Shown: positions 19,318-28,826 of the stretch, piece after piece
Position numbering within the stretch: position 1 is the first letter of the stretch
Layout: each line of letters opens with the position of its first letter
NCBI RefSeq assembly: GCF_003574655.1
Contig: NZ_QNUM01000003.1
Location: 310,001-374,000 of the forward strand
Direction of reading: 5' to 3'
Length of the DNA: 64,000 nucleotides
Source of the DNA: Cohaesibacter haloalkalitolerans
Lineage (GTDB): Bacteria > Pseudomonadota > Alphaproteobacteria > Rhizobiales > Cohaesibacteraceae
Translations under genes and position numbers: made by a program
The notes under the pieces: model-generated
What the model was told of the DNA's origin: nothing
Databases searched by the model: none
The model's input: the letters and a program-made list of their open reading frames with translations, nothing else

Positions 19318-21780
19318 TTAATACAGACCACCCGTGCCTTGCGTCAAGGCATGTTCAGCTTCTTCCGCAGATACCGGCCGCCCCATGTCTTCGGTAAAGC
19401 CGATGACGGAATAGCTGTCCGGCGGCAGGGTGCCCGGTTTGAAGGCCTCCAGAATGACCCCTTCACTCTGTGCCGAGGCCCTGAGGCCAGTGCGCCGGTC
19501 GATCGGGATCAGCTCAATACCTTCCGGCACCTTGAACGGTTTCTTCGGCTTGTCCTTGAGGGCCACCTTCATGAACTCGGCAAAGATCGGCGCGGCCAGA
19601 TGACCACCACTGGCGCTGCGTCCCATCGGCCGTGGACGGTCATAGCCGACATAGACACCGACCACCAGGTCGGGAGAGAAACCGACGAACCAGGCGTCGC
19701 GTTCGTCGTTGGTCGTTCCAGTCTTGCCGGCGATCGGCTTGCCAACCACCTTGTTGACGATGGTACCGGTACCGCGCTGCACCACACCTTCCATCATGGA
19801 GGTGATCTGGTAGGCGGTCATCGGATCGAGCACCTGCTCGCGGTTGTCGATGACTTCAGGTTCTCTCTGATGATCCCAGCGCTGCACATTGCAGTTTTCG
19901 CAAATGCGCTGGTCATGCCGGTAGATGGTCTTGCCATAACGATCCTGCACGCGGTCAACAAAGGTCGGCGTGATCCGACGCCCGCCATTGGCGATCATCG
20001 AATAGGCCGTCACCATGCGCAGAACCGTCGTTTCACCGGCACCGAGTGACATCGAGAGCACCGGCATCAGATTGTCATAGATGCCAAACCGCCGAGCGTA
20101 TTCAGCCACCAGCGGCATGCCCATGTCCTTGGCCAGACGTACGGTCATGACGTTTCGCGACAGCTCAATACCAAGCCGCAAGGTCGATGGGCCGTAGAAT
20201 TTGCCGCCATAGTTCTGTGGACGCCAGAGGCCCTGCCCGCCGCCCTGATCGATTTCGATCGGCGCATCCATAACCACGCTCGAAGGCGTATAGCCATTGT
20301 CGAGCGCCGTTGCATAGACGAAGGGCTTGAAGGAAGACCCCGGCTGGCGATAGGCCTGTGTCGCCCGGTCGAACTGGCTTTCATCAAACGAGAAACCACC
20401 GGCAATCGCCAGAATGCGGCCCGTGATCGGGTCCATCGCAATCAGGGCACCGGAGACCTCCGGAATCTGTTCCAGCTCGAAGCTGCCATCTTCCTTGGCG
20501 GAAACATAGATGACATCCCCCGGCGTCAACACATCGGCAACCGATTTCAGGGCCTTGCCCTTGCGATCACCCGTAGACCACTTGGCCCACTTCATGTCCT
20601 TGAAGGACAGCGTCGTGATCTGGCGTTCATTGACGTTGCCTGGCGTTTCTTCATCGCCCTCGGAAGGACGCAGACCGACCGTTGCTTCATTGCCATCCGC
20701 CGTCAGGACAACGGCCATCCGCCATTCAGGCACGTCGGAAAGCGGCTTCTCCGCCAGAAGTGTCTTGCCCCAGTCGCCGGAGATGTCGATGGTCTTGAGC
20801 GGACCACGCCAGCCCTTTTGCTTGTCAAATGACACCAGACCATGGTTGAGCGCCACCCGGGCTTCCCTTTGCAGATTGACATCAAGAGAGGTTCTCACAG
20901 ACAGACCGCCGTTATAGAGCTTCTCTTCACCGAACTCCTTGTCGATCCAGCGGCGAACCTCTTCGGCGAAATAGTCGGCCGCGAAGATATGCGCACCACG
21001 TGGCCGGAATTTGACCTGCAGGTCCGTAGCCTTGGCCTTGTTGGCCTCTTCCACGGTCACATAGCCATTACTGACCATCTGGTCGATGACCCAGTCCCGG
21101 CGCTCGATGGCCTTTTCCTTGTGGCGGATCGGATGATAGTTGTTCGGCGCCTTCATGAGAGCCGCAAGATAGGCCATCTCGGAGAGCGAAAGCTCATGTA
21201 CCGACTTGTCGAAATAGTTGAGCGAGGCCGACCCGATGCCATAGACGCCGATGCCGAAATACATCTCGTTGAGATATAGTTCCAGAATCTCGTTCTTGGA
21301 GAAGGTCTGCTCGATACGCATGGACAGGAGCGCTTCCTTGATCTTGCGCTCATAGGACTGTTCAGACGTCAGAAGAAAGTTCTTGGCGACCTGCTGCGTG
21401 ATGGTGGAAGCACCAACAAGGCGGCGGTTCTGGCCCACATTCTTCAGGTTGGTGACAACAGCGCGGGCGATACCGGTAAAGTCAAGACCGGCGTGGCTGT
21501 AGAAATTCTTGTCTTCCGCAGAGATGAAGGCTTCCTTGACCCGCTCCGGAATGGCCTGAATGGGAAGGAACAGACGCCGCTCTCTGGCATATTCAGCCAT
21601 CAGCTGGCCATCAGCCGCATGAATGCGCGTGGTCACGGGCGGCTCATAATTCCTCAGCGCCGTAAAATCAGGCAACCCGGCCATCATCGAATTGAGGAAG
21701 ATATATACAGCGGTGGCGATCACTATGAACAGAATCGAACCTGCGGCGAAGAGAAAGCCGAAGAAGCGCCAAATTATCAT
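19318..21780 (-). CDS. mrcA: Penicillin-binding protein 1A (bifunctional)
   Basis: An 820-residue class A PBP that polymerises and cross-links peptidoglycan. A short cytoplasmic tail and a membrane helix occupy residues 1-33. The glycosyltransferase domain carries EDKNFYSHAGLDF and GASTITQQVAKNFLL. The transpeptidase domain has SxxK at S482 (GSSFKPFVY), SRN in IELSRNVMTV and the KTG box at K686 (AGKTGTTNDERDAW). All catalytic residues are present. AGGAACAGAT precedes the ATG. It lies between amiC and prfB on the same strand, an order I recall as conserved in Rhizobiales. Confidence 0.96.
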   Translation of the reverse strand: MIIWRFFGFLFAAGSILFIVIATAVYIFLNSMMAGLPDFTALRNYEPPVTTRIHAADGQLMAEYARERRLFLPIQAIPERVKEAFISAEDKNFYSHAGLDFTGIARAVVTNLKNVGQNRRLVGASTITQQVAKNFLLTSEQSYERKIKEALLSMRIEQTFSKNEILELYLNEMYFGIGVYGIGSASLNYFDKSVHELSLSEMAYLAALMKAPNNYHPIRHKEKAIERRDWVIDQMVSNGYVTVEEANKAKATDLQVKFRPRGAHIFAADYFAEEVRRWIDKEFGEEKLYNGGLSVRTSLDVNLQREARVALNHGLVSFDKQKGWRGPLKTIDISGDWGKTLLAEKPLSDVPEWRMAVVLTADGNEATVGLRPSEGDEETPGNVNERQITTLSFKDMKWAKWSTGDRKGKALKSVADVLTPGDVIYVSAKEDGSFELEQIPEVSGALIAMDPITGRILAIAGGFSFDESQFDRATQAYRQPGSSFKPFVYATALDNGYTPSSVVMDAPIEIDQGGGQGLWRPQNYGGKFYGPSTLRLGIELSRNVMTVRLAKDMGMPLVAEYARRFGIYDNLMPVLSMSLGAGETTVLRMVTAYSMIANGGRRITPTFVDRVQDRYGKTIYRHDQRICENCNVQRWDHQREPEVIDNREQVLDPMTAYQITSMMEGVVQRGTGTIVNKVVGKPIAGKTGTTNDERDAWFVGFSPDLVVGVYVGYDRPRPMGRSASGGHLAAPIFAEFMKVALKDKPKKPFKVPEGIELIPIDRRTGLRASAQSEGVILEAFKPGTLPPDSYSVIGFTEDMGRPVSAEEAEHALTQGTGGLY

Positions 21781-22293
21781 ATCTGTTCCTACTTAATCCC
21801 GTTAAATTCAAGCGTCATGCCATCGCAAACACAGCCAATCGGAAACACGCCCATCAGAAACGCACCGTGAGCGCATTTGCTTCACGCCCACTTTGGGCCA
21901 CTTCCTTATGGCTTGCGCCCTGAACTGGCCCCTCACCCATTAGCAGAACCAATGAGCAGAACCAGTGAGCAGGCCCCAGAAGCGAAGCAAACAGCCAGAA
22001 AGCGCGCTTTGCACCCCTACACCAGCAGTCCCTGCTTCTAAAACTTCGGTCGCCATCATCAGCCCACACAAACGCCCTCAGAACTCGCATAAAGCGCCCG
22101 ATCCAAATTACGGACAGACTTATTCTGCTGCCAATCATTTTGCAACCATCACATGACATTGGGGCAGCAAAAGGGCTTCGTTAAGAAATTTATCCGCACA
22201 TATTCAGCAATCATGTCGTCAGTCGGGTTGTCGTTTGGGCCAGAAAAGCGACATTCCCGCCACAAGAACATCACCCGCAAGGGGTGGCGATTC
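21781..22293. other. Intergenic region between amiC and mrcA
   Basis: A 513-base gap between two minus-strand genes. I see no gene with convincing codon use, and no strong terminator. It contains two tandem 13-base units AGCAGAACCAATG / AGCAGAACCAGTG at 21942-21967. Its size suggests that mrcA has its own promoter. Confidence 0.6.
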
Positions 22294-23559
22294 TCAGCCA
22301 GACCTGGGCAGGAAAAGGCCGCTCGACTGCGCGGACCGTTTGGCGAAGAATTTGTTGATCGACTTGACGATGGATTTGATCGCCTTGTCGCGCCAGCTGT
22401 CAGACAACAGATCCGCCCTGTCCTCCTTGTTGGAAAGATAGCCCAATTCAAGCAGAACGCTCGGAATGTCTGGAGCCTTGAGCACACGGAAACCAGCCGA
22501 GCGTTCCGGTGACTTTGACAGGCGAACGGAGGACTTGAGCGCGCCCACCAGCGTGCGGGAATAGAGGGCGGAATGATTGGCTGTTTCCCGGCGCGTGAGA
22601 TCAATCAGGATGTCGGCGACCACGTCATCGGTCTCCTCGATTTCCAGCCCGGCAATCAGGTCCGATCTGTTTTCCTGTTGCGCCAGCGTGTGCGCCACCG
22701 CGTCAGACGCCTTGTCGGAAAGCGTGTAGACCGTTGCCCCGCGCACATAGTGTTCCTTGACGATATCCGCATGGATCGACAGGAACAGATCCGCCTTCTT
22801 TTCACGGGCGAAGGCAACCCGCCCGCCAAGAGAAATGAACCGGTCGCGGTCTCTGGTCAGCAGGACGCGGAAATGCTTTTCCTTGACCAGCACATCGCGC
22901 AGCGCCTTGGCAAATTCAAGGACGATCGTGCTCTCATGCGCGCCACTGCTGGAAACAGCCCCTGTGTCGATACCGCCATGTCCGGGATCGAGAACAATCA
23001 GCGGGCGACTGTCCTCGACTGCGTCCGCCTCTTTGTCGACTGTCGCAGATGGTGCCACCGGCGCCGTGTCCCGCTTGCCGTCAGCCCGAATGCGGATCAC
23101 GTCCCGCAGGGCCTGTTCGGCAAATTCCTTCTTGCTGACCGAAGCCATTTCGATGACCAGCCTTGCCGGGTTGTCATCCACTGAAGGCAGGGTGTAGGCC
23201 TTGACCACCTTGGTCGGTTTGGAAAGGTCGAGCACCACGCGGGAGCCGGAATGCCCGAAGCTGCCAAAGCGGAAATTCTTCACCATGGCGCGCTCAACCA
23301 AGCCGATCCCCTGCTCCATCTGAAAGGTCATGTCAGGCAGGTCGATGACCAGCCGATAGGGCCCTTCCAGAGCAAAGACACTGAAACCGACCGGCTTTGC
23401 AACATCAAGGATGAACTCGGCGGTCTTGTCATTGCCGTCCGTTCGGGCGCCATGAACCACAACCGGTGTCTCTCCCCCCTCCTGAGCCATCAGGGGCGCG
23501 CAGTAAAGGGACGTCAGCAGGATCAGGATAGCTTGGAGCAAACGCATAGCAGTTGTCAT
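22294..23559 (-). CDS. amiC: N-acetylmuramoyl-L-alanine amidase
   Basis: A 421-residue periplasmic zinc amidase that cleaves the MurNAc-L-Ala bond during daughter-cell separation. It has a signal peptide (residues 1-25, ending PLMAQEG), an AMIN domain at about 35-140 that targets the division site, a linker and an Amidase_3 domain from about 185. Zinc and catalytic residues are seen in VLDPGHGGIDTGA, ESTIVLEFAKAL, LFLSIHADI and VLLELGYLSN. AAAGAGGCGG precedes the ATG. It is divergent from rne and lies upstream of mrcA. Confidence 0.94.
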   Translation of the reverse strand: MTTAMRLLQAILILLTSLYCAPLMAQEGGETPVVVHGARTDGNDKTAEFILDVAKPVGFSVFALEGPYRLVIDLPDMTFQMEQGIGLVERAMVKNFRFGSFGHSGSRVVLDLSKPTKVVKAYTLPSVDDNPARLVIEMASVSKKEFAEQALRDVIRIRADGKRDTAPVAPSATVDKEADAVEDSRPLIVLDPGHGGIDTGAVSSSGAHESTIVLEFAKALRDVLVKEKHFRVLLTRDRDRFISLGGRVAFAREKKADLFLSIHADIVKEHYVRGATVYTLSDKASDAVAHTLAQQENRSDLIAGLEIEETDDVVADILIDLTRRETANHSALYSRTLVGALKSSVRLSKSPERSAGFRVLKAPDIPSVLLELGYLSNKEDRADLLSDSWRDKAIKSIVKSINKFFAKRSAQSSGLFLPRSG

Positions 23560-24393
23560 CCGCCTCTTTCATCGAAACAAGGGTCACCGACCGTTGGCCG
23601 GATCATTGCCAGACCAGTGGGTCTCCTCCTAAGGAGCCCCATATCTTGGAAAGCAATGTGGCAACATGACAGCGAATAGCTTGATTTTTGAGCCGCTGCC
23701 ACCCCAGAACACTGGGGCCTGAGGGTTAACCACATCTTGACAGAATGGTGCTATCAACATCTCAGCATGGTATATCTGTAGATATAAGTATAGATAACAA
23801 GCAAAAACAGCGTATCAAATCACTTGTTAAGCAGCCTTGCACTTGCATATTTGCGTAAGGAACCCTACAAAGACGTTTGGGCCAATGTTGCCAAGCAATG
23901 ATCCGATTCGAGAATCCGTATTTCTGACGAAACATCTATACGTCAAGAATACGTGACTGGCGAAAACCCCGACGCCCCCGAAAACGGGAACGTCTTCAGG
24001 AGTTTCGCGCCGGCGAGGCGGACATACCAAGCTCTGGCGAGTGGCCCGGAATTTCGGGATCGGTCCCGAAGGCCACAACAAATTCGCGGCAATCTGGAGC
24101 GCGTAAATAATTTCCGGATTGCATGCCAAGAACCCTGCCGAGGATGAACAGCGTCCTCTGGCATCGAGTATCAACAAGAGGACCCACCCTGGGATGTGTC
24201 AACACATGGTCCATAGTGCCGGAGATAGCCTTGCAGCTCGACTGCATGCCCTGGCGCTCGGTCATTTGCACAGCCGAAAACCGATGGTGGTCGGGTCGTC
24301 AATAGACAAAAGCGAAGAAGCGCGAACCTGCCGAGCGTCGAGTCATTCGGCCATAACGGTTGCCGGCGCGCTTTTCCGTGGAGACAACACTTT
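23560..24393. other. Long divergent region and probable rne leader
   Basis: An 834-base gap between amiC and rne with no credible gene. The left half contains an AT-rich stretch (23760-23830) with TATCTGTAGATA, a likely promoter zone. The right half is GC-rich and can form hairpins, the best at 24042-24075. Long structured 5' leaders of rne mediate autoregulation by RNase E in E. coli; a similar role here is inferred. Confidence 0.5.
24042..24075 (+). other. Hairpin in the rne leader region
   Basis: TTCGGGA, a TCGG loop and TCCCGAA form a perfect seven-base stem; outer TGGCC and GGCCA extend it across a small internal loop. It has no T-run and so is not a terminator. It could be an RNase E sensing or cleavage element. 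Confidence 0.4.
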
Positions 24394-27300
24394 ATGGCAA
24401 ATCAAATGCTCGTTGATGCGACGCATCCGGAGGAAACCCGGGTTGTGGTCGTACGCGGCAATCGGGTTGAGGAATTCGACTTCGAGTCCGCCAATCGCAA
24501 GCAATTGCGTGGCAACATCTATCTGGCAAAGGTAACCAGGGTCGAACCGTCCCTGCAGGCCGCTTTTGTCGATTACGGCGGCAACCGCCACGGCTTCCTC
24601 GCTTTCAGCGAAATCCATCCTGATTATTATCAGATCCCGATGGCGGACCGTCAGGCTCTTCTCGAAGAAGAACAGAGCCACGACGACGAAGATTTGCATG
24701 AAGAAGAAAAACCGGCCAAGAAGTCGAGACGGCGCCGGTCTTCCAGAAAATCTGAAAACCACAGCTCACGGGCTGCAAAGGAAGAGGCATCTTCCGCTGA
24801 AACGGTCGAGGCCGAAGCTCCGGCAGAAGGCACCGCTGTTGTTGCCGACGCTGCCGACGAAAGCGAAGGGGCAGCAGAGGTTGCAGCCGACGCTACTCCG
24901 GTAGAAGCAGCACCTGTCGAAGAAGGCGAGAACGCACCGGTTGACACCGATGACGCTTCAAGCGACGAGGATGACACCAACACCCCGCCGGCTCAGGCTC
25001 ATGCCGTTGCCGACGATGAAAGCCTCAGCGCCGATCCGGACGACCTCGATGACGAGGACGACGAAGAGGAAGAAGAGCTTTCCGCTTCCGACGATGAGGA
25101 TGACGACGAAGACGACGACGAGGATGATGAAGAATCCGGCGTTGAACATGTTGGCGCAGAAGACGCTCTGGAAGAAGTTCCGGAACGCCGCAGCCGTCGT
25201 CGTGCCAAGCAGTACAAGATTCAGGAAGTGATCAAGCGCCGCCAGATTCTTCTGGTTCAGGTCGTCAAGGAAGAACGTGGCAACAAGGGCGCCGCCCTGA
25301 CCACCTATCTTTCCCTTGCCGGTCGCTATTCGGTTCTGATGCCGAACACCGCTCGTGGCGGCGGCATTTCCCGCAAGATCACCAACGTATCCGACCGCAA
25401 GCGCCTCAAGCAGATTGCCTCCGAACTGGAAGTGGCCGACGGAATGGGCGTCATCCTGCGCACCGCAGGGGCATCCCGGACCAAGACCGAGATCAAGCGC
25501 GACTTCGAATATCTGCTGCGTCTGTGGGAGAACGTCCGAGATCTGACGCTGAAGTCCGCCGCGCCGATGCTTGTCTATGAGGAAGGATCGCTGATCAAGC
25601 GCTCGATCCGTGACCTTTACAACAAGGACATCGATCAGGTTCTGGTCTCCGGCGAGGAAGGCTACAAGGAAGCCAAAAGCTTCATGCGCATGCTGATGCC
25701 AAGTCACGCGCGCAACGTCCAGCCTTATCGCGAGCCACAGCCGATCTTCACCCGCATGGGCATCGAAAGCCAGCTGGACGCCATGTTCAGCCCGCAGGTG
25801 ACGCTGAAGTCCGGCGGCTATATCGTCATCGACCAGACCGAAGCCCTCGTCTCCATCGACGTGAACTCCGGTCGCTCGACCCGCGAACACAATATTGAAG
25901 ACACTGCGCTTTCCACCAACCTGGAAGCCGCCGAAGAGATTTCCCGTCAGTTGCGCCTGCGCGACCTTGCCGGTCTGGTCGTCATCGACTTCATCGACAT
26001 GGAAGAGAAACGCAACAACCGGGCCGTCGAAAAGCGCCTGAAGGATTGCCTGAAGTCCGACCGCGCCCGCATTCAGGTCGGTCGTATCTCGCACTTCGGC
26101 CTGATGGAAATGTCCCGTCAGCGCATCCGCACCGGCGTGCTGGAAAGCACCATGGACCCATGCCCGCATTGCCAGGGCACCGGTTATGTCCGTGCGGCAG
26201 CTTCAGTCGCTCTTTTGGTGCTGCGCAGCATCGAGGATCATCTGCTCAAGGGCGTCAACCACCATGTTGTGGTCAGAACCCGCGGCAATGTCGCTCTCTA
26301 TATTCTCAACCAGAAGCGCGAGAATCTGTTCGAACTCGAAAACCGGTTCGGCGTGCACATCCATGTTGAAGTGGATGATCATCTGGAAGGCAAGCATCTG
26401 GAAATCGAACGGGGCGAACCGCTGGCCCAGCCGGTAGCGCCGACCCCGACCATCTCCATGCAGACCATGGAAGTGGATGACGAAGACGACGAGGCCTTCG
26501 AAGCTTTTGAAATGGCTGAAGAGGAAAAGGAACGCGAAGAAGAAAGCAGTTCCAAGAAACGTCGCCGTCGCCGCCGCCGCAAGAAATCCCAGTCTGACGC
26601 CAGATCGCCACGTGATGAAAATGGCGAGCACGACATGGACAGTGATGACACAGCCGATGCTGATGCTTCCGACGAAGGCGACGAGGCTGCAGAGGCAAGC
26701 GACGATGATGGATCCAACGACGACAAGCCAAAGAAGAGCCGTCGCAGGGGTCGCCGTGGTGGTCGCCGCAACCGTCGCAACCGCAACAGCGATGCAGAAG
26801 CACAGGAAATGACCGCCGAAGCCATGGAAGTGGTCGGGCATGCACCTGAGTCCTATGGCTTCTCCAGTAGCTTTGATGCAGAAGACACCGACAGCAACTC
26901 CATGCCGGAGGTCTACATTGCCGAAGGCGGCGTTGCAGTATTGGAAAGCAACGACAGCGTCGCTGAAACGCCTGCTGCTCCTGCTGAAGAACAGCCTCAA
27001 GACGTGACCGTCGCTGAAGCCGAAACCGCTCCTGAAGCGTTTGATGCACCAGAGACGGAAACCGAAACCTCGGCATCCGAGGCTCCTGAAGCCATCGCGT
27101 CAGAGCCAGAAAACGTCGAAGAGCCTGCAGCTGAAGAGGTTGCCTCCGCTCCCGAAGCTGAAGCAGCACTGGAAGCATCGGAAGAAGTTCCGGCAGAAGA
27201 AACCACGGCTCCGGTTGAAGAAACCGCAGCACCGGCCGCTCCCGCCGATGAAGCAGAAGCCGCAAGCGAAGAGCCAAGCGCCGAGCCCGTTGAAGAGCTG

Positions 27301-27417
27301 ACCGCCGTTGCCGCTGAGGCGGCTGAAGCGGAAGCCGAGCCCAAGGCGGAAGAAGAACAGCCAGACGACAACCGTCCCAAGCGGACCGGCTGGTGGAACC
27401 GTTCCGGCTTTCTCTAA
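24394..27417 (+). CDS. rne: Ribonuclease E
   Basis: A 1007-residue endoribonuclease, core of the RNA degradosome. The S1 domain begins near residue 37 (RGNIYLAKVTRVEPSLQAAF) but is interrupted by an acidic low-complexity insert at about residues 92-270, then resumes at VIKRRQILLVQVVKEE. The catalytic DNase I-like core shows DVNSGRSTREHNIEDTAL and VVIDFIDMEEKRN with the metal-binding aspartates. The zinc-link CPHCQGTGYVR is intact. The C-terminal third (from about 690) is disordered, with arginine-rich RNA-binding patches near KKRRRRRRRKK and RRRGRRGGRRNRR and an Ala/Glu-rich tail ending WWNRSGFL. GGAG lies about ten bases before the ATG. Confidence 0.97.
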   Translation: MANQMLVDATHPEETRVVVVRGNRVEEFDFESANRKQLRGNIYLAKVTRVEPSLQAAFVDYGGNRHGFLAFSEIHPDYYQIPMADRQALLEEEQSHDDEDLHEEEKPAKKSRRRRSSRKSENHSSRAAKEEASSAETVEAEAPAEGTAVVADAADESEGAAEVAADATPVEAAPVEEGENAPVDTDDASSDEDDTNTPPAQAHAVADDESLSADPDDLDDEDDEEEEELSASDDEDDDEDDDEDDEESGVEHVGAEDALEEVPERRSRRRAKQYKIQEVIKRRQILLVQVVKEERGNKGAALTTYLSLAGRYSVLMPNTARGGGISRKITNVSDRKRLKQIASELEVADGMGVILRTAGASRTKTEIKRDFEYLLRLWENVRDLTLKSAAPMLVYEEGSLIKRSIRDLYNKDIDQVLVSGEEGYKEAKSFMRMLMPSHARNVQPYREPQPIFTRMGIESQLDAMFSPQVTLKSGGYIVIDQTEALVSIDVNSGRSTREHNIEDTALSTNLEAAEEISRQLRLRDLAGLVVIDFIDMEEKRNNRAVEKRLKDCLKSDRARIQVGRISHFGLMEMSRQRIRTGVLESTMDPCPHCQGTGYVRAAASVALLVLRSIEDHLLKGVNHHVVVRTRGNVALYILNQKRENLFELENRFGVHIHVEVDDHLEGKHLEIERGEPLAQPVAPTPTISMQTMEVDDEDDEAFEAFEMAEEEKEREEESSSKKRRRRRRRKKSQSDARSPRDENGEHDMDSDDTADADASDEGDEAAEASDDDGSNDDKPKKSRRRGRRGGRRNRRNRNSDAEAQEMTAEAMEVVGHAPESYGFSSSFDAEDTDSNSMPEVYIAEGGVAVLESNDSVAETPAAPAEEQPQDVTVAEAETAPEAFDAPETETETSASEAPEAIASEPENVEEPAAEEVASAPEAEAALEASEEVPAEETTAPVEETAAPAAPADEAEAASEEPSAEPVEELTAVAAEAAEAEAEPKAEEEQPDDNRPKRTGWWNRSGFL

Positions 27418-27439
27418 GCCTCAGGTCCCGTAGATCATG

Positions 27440-27475
27440 AAAAAGCCGCATCGATTGAATTCGATGCGGCTTTTT
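27440..27475. terminator. Bidirectional terminator
   Basis: GCCGCATCGA (27445-27454), a six-base loop and TCGATGCGGC form a perfect ten-base stem flanked by A5 and T5. It separates convergent rne and the aminotransferase gene. Confidence 0.94.
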
Positions 27476-27508
27476 GTTTGCCTTGTTTCTTGCGGAGAGG
27501 CTGAGACG

Positions 27509-28660
27509 TCAGGCCAGCCAGTCACCCAGCCGCCGAATGGCTTCCTTCATATGCTCTTCGGTTCCGGCAAAGGACAGCCGCACATACTGGTGCCCCCTCT
27601 CCCGATCGAAATCGGCCCCCGGCGTGATGGCAACACCAGCTTCGCTAAGCGACCGCATGGCAAAATCCATCGAGTCATTGGTCAGCTTGCTGACATTGGT
27701 ATAGACATAGAATGCCCCATCCATCGGCATGAAGTCGCCAAGGCCGATTTCCGGCAGAGCTTGCATCAGATAGGACCGGTTGCGACCATATCCGGCCTTG
27801 ACCAGATCCAGCTCCTCATGGGCATCAAAGGCCGCAGTGGCGGCCACCTGCGACAGCATCGGCGGGCACAGATAGAGCGACTGGCTGAGGCATTCCACGG
27901 ACCGTTGCGCCAGTGGTGGCAGGATCATCCAGCCAACCCGCCAGCCGGTCATGCAGTAATATTTGGAGAAGGAGTTGATGATGACGGCATTGGGCGAAAA
28001 GCGCAGAGCCGTCTCCGCCTTGCTGCCAAATTCGAGGCTGTGGTAGATTTCATCCGAGATGAACCAGATGCCAAGCTCGTCGCAAACGTCGACAACAGCC
28101 TTCAGCGCCTCAGCCTCCATGATCGTGCCCGACGGATTGGCCGGGCTGGCGATCAAAACACCCTTTACCGGCTTTTCCGCATGAACCCGCCGGATATCCT
28201 CTGCAGTCAGGCTCCAGCGGTCTTCCGCCCGCGTCTCCACCTCGACCACATCCAGCCCTAGCGAGAACAGGATATTGCGATAGGCCGGATAGCCCGGGCT
28301 GGGCAGGATCACCCGGTCTCCCACTTCAAACAGCGACAGGAAGGCCAGATTGAACCCGGCGCTGGAGCCGGTCGTGACCGCCACAGCCTCTGGCGACACG
28401 GTCACCCCATAGTGCTCGGCATAATGCCGGGCGATGCGTTCGCGCAGGGAGCGGATGCCAAGCGCATCGGTGTAACCGATCCGGCCATCCACCAAGGCCT
28501 TTTGTGCCGCCTCCCGCACCAGCCTTGGTGCCGGAGCCCCCGGCTGGCCGATTTCCATATGGACAATGTCTTTACCCTGCGCAGCCAGTGCATTAGCCTT
28601 GGCCATGATGTCCATCGCAAAAAAGGGTTCAATGGTGCCGCGTTTGGAAATAGTGAGCAT
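27509..28660 (-). CDS. Class I/II pyridoxal-phosphate aminotransferase
   Basis: A 383-residue fold-type I aminotransferase. Motifs include HMEIGQPGAPAP near the N-terminus, ASPANPSGTIMEAEAL, the aspartate region FISDEIYHSLEF, the PLP lysine in NSFSKYYCMTGWRVGW and the C-terminal arginine in HQYVRLSFAG. It resembles aspartate/aromatic aminotransferases of the AspC-like branch; the amino acid substrate cannot be fixed by eye. AAGGAAAAGATAA precedes the ATG. It is divergent from the M48 protease gene across 166 bases. Confidence 0.9.
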   Translation of the reverse strand: MLTISKRGTIEPFFAMDIMAKANALAAQGKDIVHMEIGQPGAPAPRLVREAAQKALVDGRIGYTDALGIRSLRERIARHYAEHYGVTVSPEAVAVTTGSSAGFNLAFLSLFEVGDRVILPSPGYPAYRNILFSLGLDVVEVETRAEDRWSLTAEDIRRVHAEKPVKGVLIASPANPSGTIMEAEALKAVVDVCDELGIWFISDEIYHSLEFGSKAETALRFSPNAVIINSFSKYYCMTGWRVGWMILPPLAQRSVECLSQSLYLCPPMLSQVAATAAFDAHEELDLVKAGYGRNRSYLMQALPEIGLGDFMPMDGAFYVYTNVSKLTNDSMDFAMRSLSEAGVAITPGADFDRERGHQYVRLSFAGTEEHMKEAIRRLGDWLA

Positions 28661-28826
28661 TTATCTTTTCCTTTTGGCTCTTCCATTTGTCTGTGCCACA
28701 TTTTCACCATGGCCGCAGGTAAGGATATTGCCGAATGTTTCGAATCCTTACCACCCAGACAGTAAGTGGCTTTGATCTCCGACAGATCTCTTATGGGGAT
28801 TGAGAAAATCAAAGAAGGTTGTGATC

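Noticed and set aside
21942-21967. Two 13-base tandem repeats between amiC and mrcA
   Set aside because: Only two copies and no further structure; likely simple duplication rather than a binding array or CRISPR.
24653-25217. Open frames of Ser- or Asp-repeat proteins opposite or shifted to rne
   Set aside because: They are shadows of the acidic low-complexity insert in RNase E.
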